Assembly: GCA_964348225.1 (NCBI GenBank)
Contig: CAYGBM010000021.1
Coordinates: 1-15,816 of the forward strand
Direction: 5' to 3'
From: CAYGBM01 sp964348225
Lineage (GTDB): Bacteria > Patescibacteriota > Minisyncoccia > Minisyncoccales > CG1-02-41-26
Length of the DNA: 15,816 nucleotides
Part shown: piece by piece, positions 1-5,255 of the stretch
Position numbering within the stretch: the stretch's first letter is position 1
Layout of the letters: the number at the start of each line of letters is the position of its first letter
The notes under the pieces: generated by a model
Told to the model about the DNA's origin: nothing
Databases searched by the model: none
Seen by the model: only the letters and a program-made list of their open reading frames with translations
Position numbers and translations under genes: made by a program

Positions 1-41
1 AGGTTTTGTTGGTTAAATTAAAATGAGAAAAAGGTTAATAA

Positions 42-191
42 AAAGGTAGCCCTATTTTCGCGAGCTAAAGGCAAGCGATAATAGGGATAGCTAGGGAAGT
101 CCTGTGAAAATCAGGCGCTGGGCCGCAACTGTGAATCCCACAAGGGCAGAAGCCCCAAAATGGGACAAGCCAGAGAACTAACTCTACCTTT
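42..191 (+). ncRNA. Cobalamin (B12) riboswitch aptamer
   Basis: The conserved cobalamin aptamer core is visible: gggaagtcctgtgaaaatca at 93-112, the invariant ccgcaactgtga at 123-134, and a B12-box-like acaagccagagaact at 165-179. A P1 helix closes it, aaaggta (42-48) with taccttt (185-191). A P2-type pairing joins agccctatt (48-56) with aatagggat (80-88), and tccca/tggga (136-140/160-164) forms the arm before the B12 box. It lies directly upstream of a transcobalamin-like secreted protein, which fits B12 control of a B12-capture gene. In known cases such riboswitches lower expression when adenosyl- or hydroxocobalamin is abundant. The subclass cannot be fixed by eye. Confidence 0.93.
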
Positions 192-206
192 AATGAATTT
201 TAATTT

Positions 207-262
207 TCTCTTCGAGTCCAAGGGAAAAGTTATTATTAAATAATTTTGCCCACTCGAAGAGA
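207..262 (+). promoter_or_regulatory. Riboswitch expression platform hairpin
   Basis: A perfect 11-bp inverted repeat (tctcttcgagt at 207-217, actcgaagaga at 252-262) encloses a 34-nt A/T-rich loop. It lies between the aptamer and the start codon at 278. After the stem comes gcgggttttaaaatt and then ATG, with no clear Shine-Dalgarno sequence. It is probably the switching helix of the riboswitch. Whether it acts on transcription or on translation start cannot be decided: the U-run after the stem is only four bases, so translational control is slightly favoured. Confidence 0.6.
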
Positions 263-277
263 GCGGGTTTTAAAATT

Positions 278-2044
278 ATGAGCAATTTTTCTCAAACAAA
301 ACATAGATTGTTTTCTTTTATTTTAATCTCCAGTTTACTGCTTTTACCGATTTTACCTGCTTCTCCTGTCCAAGCTGATAATACTCAATTAGCTATTGAC
401 TACCTTAAACTACAAACTCCTGACCCTTGGATAACTATGGCGTTGGCAGCAGCTGATGAAAGCGACTTGGACTTAACTTATCTCAAAGAGGTTTCTGGCA
501 ATCTGGCAACAGATTATGAAAAGACAATTTTGGCTTTGACGGCTGCTGGTAAAAATCCAAAAACCTTTGGCAATATTGATTTTGTTGAGCAACTGAAAAC
601 CCTTTATCAAAATAATCAAATCGGCTCACCCGATTTGTTGAATGATGATTTTTGGGGGATTTTGGCTTTAGTTTCAGCTGGAGAAAACATTTCTGAGAAA
701 ATCATTCAGGATTGCAAAAATTTCATTCTCAATAATCAAAATGAGGATGGCGGCTGGGGCTACAGCATTGGTGGGCAAAGTGATACAAACGATACGGCTG
801 CCGCTATTATGGCTTTGTTGGAAGTGGGAGTTTCCTCTACAGGGCCGGTAATTAATAAGGCTGTTGCTTATTTGAAATCAAGTCAAAATGATGATGGGGG
901 CTTCCCTTACCAGCTAGATGGTGAATCTGATTCAGGTTCTGATGCTTGGGTAATCTCAGCTATCTATAAATTGAACCAGAATCCTTATGACTGGGAAAAA
1001 AACGGCAAAAACCCAATTGACCACTTAAAATCCTTACAAAGAGCAGATGGCTCTTTTAAATGGATTGCCTCTGAAGACAAAGCCTATCCGATTTTAACTG
1101 CTTATGCAGTAGTTGCTTTAACCCAGAATTACTATCCAATAAATAGATTGCATCATTTGAGAATTGAAGGCGAAAATAATAATATTTGTGATGCCAAAGT
1201 AAAAGCCAGCTCTGCTTTGGACATTATTGAGAATGGAGCAAAGGTTTGTGGCTATACTTATTTGATTGAGGAATCAAGCTGGGGTCCCTATTTAAAAAAG
1301 ATTAACGAGGAGGAAGCCCATGATTTAATCGGCTGGCTTTATTTTGTGAACAATGAATTGCCTTCCCTTGGGGCTAATGATTACATTTTAGAACCCGGAG
1401 ATACGGTGCTGTGGTATTTTGGAGAATGGGGCTGGAAGCCAACAAGATTGACGTTAAGTGGTCAAAAAGTTGCTCCGGGAGATAATGTGGAAGCTAAAAT
1501 TGAGTACTTTGAAGATTCTTTATGGAAACCTCTGGCTGATGCTCTAATTTCTGTGAACAACCACACTTTCACTACTAACCAAGATGGTGAAGCCGATTTA
1601 ATTATTAACACTCCAGGAGTTTATCAGGTTTTTGCTGAAAAATCAGGTTATATCCGAACCGAACGGTTTTCCCTGACAGTAGGTGAAGGGATAAGTAAAA
1701 AAGTTGGGTTAAATGTAGAAATAGTTCCAACATCTCCAGGCATTGCTTTCCTTATTAATAAAGAAGAAATTGACCTTGGAGCTTTGTCTCCTGGTGAGCA
1801 AAAAAATGAGCAGCTTTTACTTCAAAACACAGGGAATATTCGCATTTACTTTGAGGGAATTGTAAGTGGCGATAATATTTTCAAAGAAAACATAACCTTA
1901 GACGGATTAGATTGGAAAGAATTTCAGACAGTGATTAACAGTGCCTCAGAAAAAAATGTTTCAGTGGGACTTACCATCCCTAACAACTGGACAAGCTTCG
2001 GGATTAAAGAAGGCGAGTTAACTTTTTGGGGAACTGCCTATTAA
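278..2044 (+). CDS. Secreted transcobalamin-like protein (prenyltransferase-type barrel + DUF4430)
   Basis: This 588-aa exported protein probably binds cobalamin outside the cell. A signal peptide covers residues 1-33, with cleavage likely after Val-Gln-Ala. Residues about 35-290 form an alpha/alpha toroid of the prenyltransferase/squalene-cyclase repeat type, with repeated motifs NNQNEDGGWGY (152-162), SSQNDDGGFPY (201-211) and LQRADGSFKW. Residues about 294-385 resemble DUF4430, the beta domain of transcobalamin and intrinsic factor, with GWLYFVNNELPSLGANDYIL at 352-371. Two beta-sandwich segments follow: a carboxypeptidase-regulatory-like one (about 395-470) and an Ig-like one (about 475-588). 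The barrel-plus-beta layout matches vertebrate B12 carriers, and the upstream cobalamin riboswitch supports the role. There is no membrane anchor; the anchored protein one base downstream may hold it at the surface. Direct B12 binding is inferred. Confidence 0.85.
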   Translation: MSNFSQTKHRLFSFILISSLLLLPILPASPVQADNTQLAIDYLKLQTPDPWITMALAAADESDLDLTYLKEVSGNLATDYEKTILALTAAGKNPKTFGNIDFVEQLKTLYQNNQIGSPDLLNDDFWGILALVSAGENISEKIIQDCKNFILNNQNEDGGWGYSIGGQSDTNDTAAAIMALLEVGVSSTGPVINKAVAYLKSSQNDDGGFPYQLDGESDSGSDAWVISAIYKLNQNPYDWEKNGKNPIDHLKSLQRADGSFKWIASEDKAYPILTAYAVVALTQNYYPINRLHHLRIEGENNNICDAKVKASSALDIIENGAKVCGYTYLIEESSWGPYLKKINEEEAHDLIGWLYFVNNELPSLGANDYILEPGDTVLWYFGEWGWKPTRLTLSGQKVAPGDNVEAKIEYFEDSLWKPLADALISVNNHTFTTNQDGEADLIINTPGVYQVFAEKSGYIRTERFSLTVGEGISKKVGLNVEIVPTSPGIAFLINKEEIDLGALSPGEQKNEQLLLQNTGNIRIYFEGIVSGDNIFKENITLDGLDWKEFQTVINSASEKNVSVGLTIPNNWTSFGIKEGELTFWGTAY

Positions 2045-2045
2045 A

Positions 2046-2579
2046 ATGAAGTTAAAAATTCTAACTGTTTTGTTTTTCGTTTTTTCTCTTTGCTTAGCTG
2101 AGCCAGTTTTAGCTATTGGGATTGGAGCTAAACCCTCTTTTTTAAATTTAGAATTAAAAACTGGTGAGCTGGAAAAAACAAAAATTTTGGTATATAATAT
2201 CTCAAAAGAAGCAGCTATTTTTGAGGTTTTCCCTGATGAACTAAAAGAATATATAACAATCCAACCTGACAATTTCCGTTTGGAGGCCGGGGAAACAAAA
2301 GAAGTAGAAATTACTTTATCGCTTAAAGAAGGGGGGAGAAGAGCAACCGACCTTTCGGTTCTGGCTAAGCCATTAGACAGAGCAAGTTTTAGTGTTTCCT
2401 CTGGAATAAAAATCCCCTTAAGGTTAAACATCAAAAAAGCGGAGTCAATCTTTTTAGCCTCCCTTTTTGAGGCAATCTTTCCCCATTGGATTTGGTTGTT
2501 GGTAATATTGATCGCTTTATTATTTGGACTCTCAATAAGAAGATACCTCAAAAAACAAAAATTTCTAAGGTCAAAATAA
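2046..2579 (+). CDS. Membrane-anchored Ig-like surface protein
   Basis: This 177-aa protein has a signal peptide (1-23, ending VLA), an extracytoplasmic beta-sandwich (about 28-130) and a C-terminal membrane helix (about 146-164), followed by a basic cytoplasmic tail (RRYLKKQK). The beta segment resembles the DUF916/pili-chaperone-like Ig fold: a strand pattern with LEAGETKEVEITLSL near 79-93. Its start lies one base after the stop of the transcobalamin-like gene, so the two are probably co-transcribed and co-translated under the riboswitch. A plausible job is to anchor or present the B12-binding protein at the membrane, because that protein lacks an anchor and ends in a similar Ig-like domain. 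The partnership is inferred from context only. Confidence 0.7.
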   Translation: MKLKILTVLFFVFSLCLAEPVLAIGIGAKPSFLNLELKTGELEKTKILVYNISKEAAIFEVFPDELKEYITIQPDNFRLEAGETKEVEITLSLKEGGRRATDLSVLAKPLDRASFSVSSGIKIPLRLNIKKAESIFLASLFEAIFPHWIWLLVILIALLFGLSIRRYLKKQKFLRSK

Positions 2580-2593
2580 CAATCTTGCAAAAT

Positions 2594-3283
2594 ATGTCCA
2601 GAAAAAGTATTGGCATTATTTTCATAATTATAATTGTTGGTATAGGAATTATCTATTTGGTTTTTGAGCCAGCACCTAGGGACTCAAGCGCTCAACCCAC
2701 AGACCAAGAACAAGCCTGTTTATATACTGGCGGTATAATTACAACATCGCTATGCTGTAAAACAGAGGGTGATTTTCCAAACACCTGCCTTGCTGGCACT
2801 TGCGCTTGTCCGCTGGAAAACAGCGACCAGATTAGAAGATGTTTCTGTGGACAAAACAAATGCTTTGATGGAAAACAATGTATAACCTTAGATGAAATAT
2901 CAGTTTTTTTAAGAAGGCTTATTGCTGAAACCAAGATAGATTTTTCCTGGGCTAAACAAGCTAAATTCCAATGGCTCATTGAAGCAGAGCCAGACCTTGA
3001 AGAAATAGACGTGGAGGGAAAAGAAATTGAAGCAGAAAAGCTAACAGCTGAGCAAGAAGCCCAAATTCAAGGATTTTTTATTGCCAATGGCTTTTCCAAT
3101 GATTTCTACAATCAAACTGAAAGCCCTGTTGTTAAATTGACAAGCTTTAAAAAAGAACAGCTGGTGTGCATTATGATATCAGGGATTACCGGCTATAAAA
3201 AAGCAGAAGGCGATTGGACACCACCCGCCACCACAACAAGAGACATAGACCTAAAATGCGGCAAATTAGAAGTGACCCCTTAA
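2594..3283 (+). CDS. Membrane-anchored Cys-rich extracytoplasmic protein
   Basis: This 229-aa protein starts at the ATG at 2594, where the N-terminal membrane helix (about 5-24) begins correctly after MSRK; longer in-frame starts run back into the preceding gene. Residues 42-96 carry ten cysteines, including a CC pair and CxC pairs (C42, C54, C55, C65, C70, C72, C83, C85, C90, C96). This suggests a small disulphide-knotted or metal-binding module outside the cell. The remainder (about 100-229) is acidic and alpha/beta-like with no recognised domain; two more cysteines lie near the C-terminus. It sits 14 bases after the previous gene and is probably the third gene of the B12-controlled operon. 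Similar Cys-rich modules occur, from general knowledge, in Patescibacteria proteins of unknown function. Confidence 0.65.
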   Translation: MSRKSIGIIFIIIIVGIGIIYLVFEPAPRDSSAQPTDQEQACLYTGGIITTSLCCKTEGDFPNTCLAGTCACPLENSDQIRRCFCGQNKCFDGKQCITLDEISVFLRRLIAETKIDFSWAKQAKFQWLIEAEPDLEEIDVEGKEIEAEKLTAEQEAQIQGFFIANGFSNDFYNQTESPVVKLTSFKKEQLVCIMISGITGYKKAEGDWTPPATTTRDIDLKCGKLEVTP

Positions 3284-3291
3284 TCTGAATA

Positions 3292-3300
3292 TGCTATAAT
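3292..3300 (+). promoter_or_regulatory. Extended -10 promoter for the small membrane protein
   Basis: TGCTATAAT is a full consensus extended -10 element (TGn plus TATAAT), 54 bases before the ATG at 3355. No good -35 is visible, which extended -10 promoters tolerate. An 8-bp inverted repeat, aatattga (3298-3305) with tcaatatt (3311-3318), overlaps the -10 and could be an operator or an early transcript hairpin. Confidence 0.55.
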
Positions 3301-3354
3301 ATTGAAAGGGTCAATATTAAAAAGGTTGAAAAGATTACACTAAAAAACAAAAAA

Positions 3355-3585
3355 ATGGAAAAATCTAGAAAAAAATCGGTAAGTGGACTGGTTTTCGGGA
3401 TTGGTTTGATTGCTCTCCTTATAGGTGCCTTGACTAATCTTTATACAGCAAAAATCGGTGCTCTAATTATGCTTGGTGTCTGGATTATAGGTGGAGCGCT
3501 TGTTGGTCTTGTTATGGGCTGTAAAAAAGAACCGGGTGAGAAAAAAGAGCCAGCCACGCCACCCGAACCACCCAAACAACCCTAA
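3355..3585 (+). CDS. Small membrane protein with proline/lysine-rich tail
   Basis: This 76-aa hypothetical protein has a basic N-terminus (MEKSRKKS) and two hydrophobic segments (about 9-29 and 33-55). A short hydrophilic tail rich in Lys, Glu and Pro ends in PPEPPKQP. Both segments are rich in Gly and Ala, as in small two-helix membrane proteins. It is preceded by its own extended -10 promoter and followed 37 bases later by a strong terminator, so it appears to be a single-gene unit separate from the B12 operon. I do not recognise a family, and no Shine-Dalgarno sequence is seen before the ATG. Confidence 0.6.
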   Translation: MEKSRKKSVSGLVFGIGLIALLIGALTNLYTAKIGALIMLGVWIIGGALVGLVMGCKKEPGEKKEPATPPEPPKQP

Positions 3586-3622
3586 CAGCCATCACAGTAG
3601 GCAAGAATTCTTCAACTCCAAC

Positions 3623-3657
3623 GCTGCTAGGCTGCAAAATGCCTGGTAGCTTTTTAT
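3623..3657 (+). terminator. Rho-independent terminator after the small membrane protein
   Basis: A continuous 10-bp stem joins gctgctaggc (3623-3632) with gcctggtagc (3641-3650), including two G-U pairs. The loop has 8 bases and ttttta follows directly. It lies just before the first copy of the duplicated sigma-factor cassette and separates it from the upstream gene. Confidence 0.75.
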
Positions 3658-3660
3658 AGG

Positions 3661-3740
3661 TGAGATTTTTTTTGGTTTGAGTTGTATTACTTTATAGAAA
3701 GGTCGAAAGAGATTTTAGAAGACCTATTAAAAACAGGCTT
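3661..3740 (+). promoter_or_regulatory. Conserved leader upstream of peptide gene, copy A
   Basis: These 80 bases match 6721-6800 at all but about six positions, closer than the adjacent coding sequence. That implies a selected control region: promoter, operator or leader. The block includes a run of eight T, tttggtttgagttgtattac and agaaaggtcgaaagagatt. No standard -35/-10 pair with proper spacing is convincing, so a promoter read by the cassette's own ECF sigma is possible. Confidence 0.5.
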
Positions 3741-3902
3741 ATGCTAAAAAACATAATCCTACTGATTACTGGTGCAGCCCTGGTTTTACTTCTTGGAGCG
3801 ACAATGCCGAGGCGCGGTCAAGTGCAAGCTCATGGTCCGCCTTCCCTTACAGACTCTCAGCAATCTTATATGGGTATGATGAATCGTGGGCACTGTATGT
3901 AG
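3741..3902 (+). CDS. Small secreted His/Met/Cys peptide, copy A
   Basis: This 53-aa ORF is missed by length cut-offs but supported by a paralogue at 6801-6965. Between the two the frame is kept through a one-codon indel, and synonymous changes occur (cat/cac, cag/caa, cac/cat, ctt/ctc). Residues 1-21 are a basic-plus-hydrophobic signal sequence. Residues 28-30 (VQA) form a signal peptidase I site, giving a predicted mature 23-residue peptide that begins HGPP and ends MGMMNRGHCM. An N-terminal His plus Met/His/Cys at the end suggests soft-metal (copper-like) or redox chemistry; this is inference. It lies upstream of, and in the same direction as, the ECF sigma gene, separated by a hairpin. No clear Shine-Dalgarno sequence precedes the ATG. 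Confidence 0.7.
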   Translation: MLKNIILLITGAALVLLLGATMPRRGQVQAHGPPSLTDSQQSYMGMMNRGHCM

Positions 3903-3916
3903 CCAAGAAGAGGAAA

Positions 3917-3951
3917 ACCAAACAAACAGATATCTTATCTGTTTGTTTGGT
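3917..3951 (+). repeat. Perfect 16-bp inverted repeat between peptide and sigma genes, copy A
   Basis: The left arm 3917-3932 and right arm 3936-3951 pair perfectly around a 3-base loop (core ccaaacaaacagata). It starts 15 bases after the peptide stop. What follows is T-rich (tatgtttgtt) but without an uninterrupted T run, so it may be a weak terminator, an attenuator or an RNA processing/stability element. The core is base-for-base identical in copy B. Confidence 0.8.
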
Positions 3952-3965
3952 ATGTTTGTTAGGTC

Positions 3966-3994
3966 TTGCCTGTTTTAAACAATTCATTTAAGAT
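3966..3994 (+). promoter_or_regulatory. Candidate promoter of ECF sigma gene, copy A
   Basis: TTGCCT (3966-3971) and TAAGAT (3989-3994) are separated by 17 bases. Copy B has the same pair at the same place (TTGCCT, 17 bases, TAATAT). Transcription from here would give a leader of only about 15 bases before the ATG at 4014, which fits the absence of a Shine-Dalgarno sequence. Confidence 0.45.
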
Positions 3995-4013
3995 AAAGCA
4001 TTAGTTTTTCCTT

Positions 4014-4583
4014 ATGTCTTTGGCCGACAAATTAAGCGATGAAGATTTGGTGCTTTTTGTCAGAGAAAAAGATAAAGAGGCTTATGGCTTTATTATTGAT
4101 CGTTATGAAAAAAGAATATTTTATTATATCAACCGGCTAATTAATAATCCTGAGGAAGCCAGAAACTTAACCCAGCAGACCTTTGTAAATGCCTATGTTA
4201 ATATCTACAGTTTTGATAAAAATAAAAAGTTCTCTTCCTGGGTTTATAGAATTGCACATAATTTGGCGGTTAACTGGCTGAAGAGGAAAAAAGCCTCTAT
4301 CTCACTTAGCCAAAATGAAGTTATAGCAAGCAAGCTGGCATCAGAAATTGATGTTTTTGAAGAGGCGGCTGGAAACGAATTTAATGATAAAATTAATAGT
4401 TTACTAACTGAACTTCCAGTAAAATTCAAAGAACCTTTTGTTTTGAGATATTTTGAGAAAAAGAGTTATGATGAAATATCAGATATTTTAAGAAAGCCCA
4501 AAAGCACTATTGGCACCTTGCTGCAAAGAGCTAAAGAAATATTAAAAAAAGAATTAGAAAAAATATATGGCCAAAGAAATTAA
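4014..4583 (+). CDS. ECF-type RNA polymerase sigma factor, copy A
   Basis: This 189-aa protein has the usual two-domain ECF layout. Sigma-70 region 2 covers about residues 9-93, with DLVLFVREKDKEAYGFIIDR, the polymerase-binding YINRLINNPEEARNLTQQTF and the -10-reading FSSWVYRIAHNLAVNWLKRKK. A linker follows, then region 4 (about 128-182, INSLLTELPVKFKEPFVLRY followed by a helix-turn-helix KSYDEISDILRKPKSTIGTLLQRA). Its 3' end overlaps the next gene by 17 bases, a typical coupling with an anti-sigma partner. The paralogue at 7081-7650 is about 88% identical with mostly conservative changes, so both probably read very similar promoters. The signal sensed is unknown; the adjacent secreted peptide and membrane protein point to an envelope cue. 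Confidence 0.93.
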   Translation: MSLADKLSDEDLVLFVREKDKEAYGFIIDRYEKRIFYYINRLINNPEEARNLTQQTFVNAYVNIYSFDKNKKFSSWVYRIAHNLAVNWLKRKKASISLSQNEVIASKLASEIDVFEEAAGNEFNDKINSLLTELPVKFKEPFVLRYFEKKSYDEISDILRKPKSTIGTLLQRAKEILKKELEKIYGQRN

Positions 4584-5097
4584 AAACGAATTAATGTCCC
4601 AGATTAGAAAGAACGAGTTAAAGATAAAATCCAAATGGGTGTTTATTGCTAAAAAGATGGGGATCAAAAGCGGGTTGGCTTTGGTTATTTTATTATTAGT
4701 GTTTTTAATTAATGCTTTTTTCTATTACATAAAAACAAATAATCTTTTGATATCTCTTCATTACGGACCTGCCTTTTGGCAGAGACTTCTGCACAGCCTG
4801 CCCTATGATTTAATACTAATTATTATTGTGCTTGGAGTTTTGTTAAACTTTATTGTTAAAAGGTTTGATTTTTCATATAAAAAACCCTTTGCTTTTATCT
4901 CTGCTGTTTTTATCATTTTTATCATCCTTGGAGCATTTACTGTTTTCGCCACTGATTTTAACACTCTCCTAAGGCAAGGTTTGGCAAGGTGCCCTTTTAA
5001 AATTCCTTATATCAGCGATTTCTACTTGCGTCGCTGCGGCTGTAATTCTCCACCTGATATTAATAATCCACCTTTAAATAGCATTAAAACCGAATAA
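4567..5097 (+). CDS. Three-helix membrane protein, probable anti-sigma/sensor, copy A
   Basis: This 176-aa protein has a basic N-terminal region (1-35), three membrane helices (about 36-54, 81-98, 107-127) and a C-terminal tail. By the positive-inside rule (KRFDFSYKK between helices 2 and 3) the N-terminus is cytoplasmic and the tail extracytoplasmic. The first outside loop contains H65 and H76. The tail carries C142, C157 and C159 in a block, CPFKIPYISDFYLRRCGC (142-159), that is identical in copy B while the membrane helices vary. Its 17-base overlap with the ECF sigma gene is the usual sign of an anti-sigma partner. I see no zinc-binding anti-sigma (HxxxCxxC) motif, so it would be an unrecognised type; a role as sensor of metal, redox state or the secreted peptide is inference. 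Confidence 0.7.
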   Translation: MAKEIKNELMSQIRKNELKIKSKWVFIAKKMGIKSGLALVILLLVFLINAFFYYIKTNNLLISLHYGPAFWQRLLHSLPYDLILIIIVLGVLLNFIVKRFDFSYKKPFAFISAVFIIFIILGAFTVFATDFNTLLRQGLARCPFKIPYISDFYLRRCGCNSPPDINNPPLNSIKTE

Positions 5098-5123
5098 ATT
5101 TAAATAAAAAAAGCCTTCAAGGT

Positions 5124-5219
5124 ATGAAGCTTAAAGAAAGCTTAAACTAATTTATAAAGACACTTAAGGGTTGATGTCTGCTAAAACAACAAAACCTCTG
5201 TGCTTTATAGTAGATGTCA
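5124..5219 (+). pseudogene. Decayed 5' remnant of the Rieske-GltB fusion gene
   Basis: After copy A's membrane-protein gene, the sequence ggtatgaagcttaaagaaag followed by atttataaag aligns with the start of the intact gene at 8187. It would read MKLKES-LN, then a stop at codon 9 (TAA where the intact gene has CAA), then FIKTLKG and a further stop. After a net 62-base deletion the homology resumes: acaacaaaacctctgtgctt (5186-5205) against acaacactaaaatctctgtgctt (8311-8333). It then fades near 5219. The duplication therefore once included at least the first 160 bases of the downstream gene, and this copy has decayed. It is not translated into anything useful. Confidence 0.8.
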
Positions 5220-5222
5220 TTT

Positions 5223-5246
5223 ACAACCCTAGGGGGTTGTTTTTTG
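5223..5246 (+). terminator. Rho-independent terminator after copy A cassette
   Basis: The stem acaaccc (5223-5229) / gggttgt (5234-5240) has loop tagg and is followed by a run of T. It terminates plus-strand transcripts of the copy A sigma/membrane genes and lies 10 bases from the end of the convergent radical SAM gene. On the minus strand no T run follows, so its use in that direction is doubtful. The arms resemble the hairpin at 11678-11702. Confidence 0.7.
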
Positions 5247-5255
5247 CTGACGTTA

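Larger units (their letters stand above)
3661..5219 (+). repeat. Duplicated sigma-factor cassette, copy A
   Basis: This direct repeat is homologous to 6721-8350. Identity begins abruptly at tgagattttttttggtttga (3661/6721). It continues through a leader, a secreted peptide gene, a perfect inverted repeat, an ECF sigma gene and a membrane-protein gene, and ends within a downstream gene. That gene is intact only in copy B. The offset is 3060 at the left end, 3063-3067 in the middle and 3125 at the right end, the last change reflecting a net 62-base deletion in copy A. The paralogous sigma factors differ at about 22 of 189 residues. Confidence 0.9.

Noticed and set aside
2018..2590. A 190-aa open frame on the minus strand
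   Set aside because: It lies opposite a plus-strand gene that has a signal peptide, membrane helix and operon spacing; its own protein has no recognisable features.
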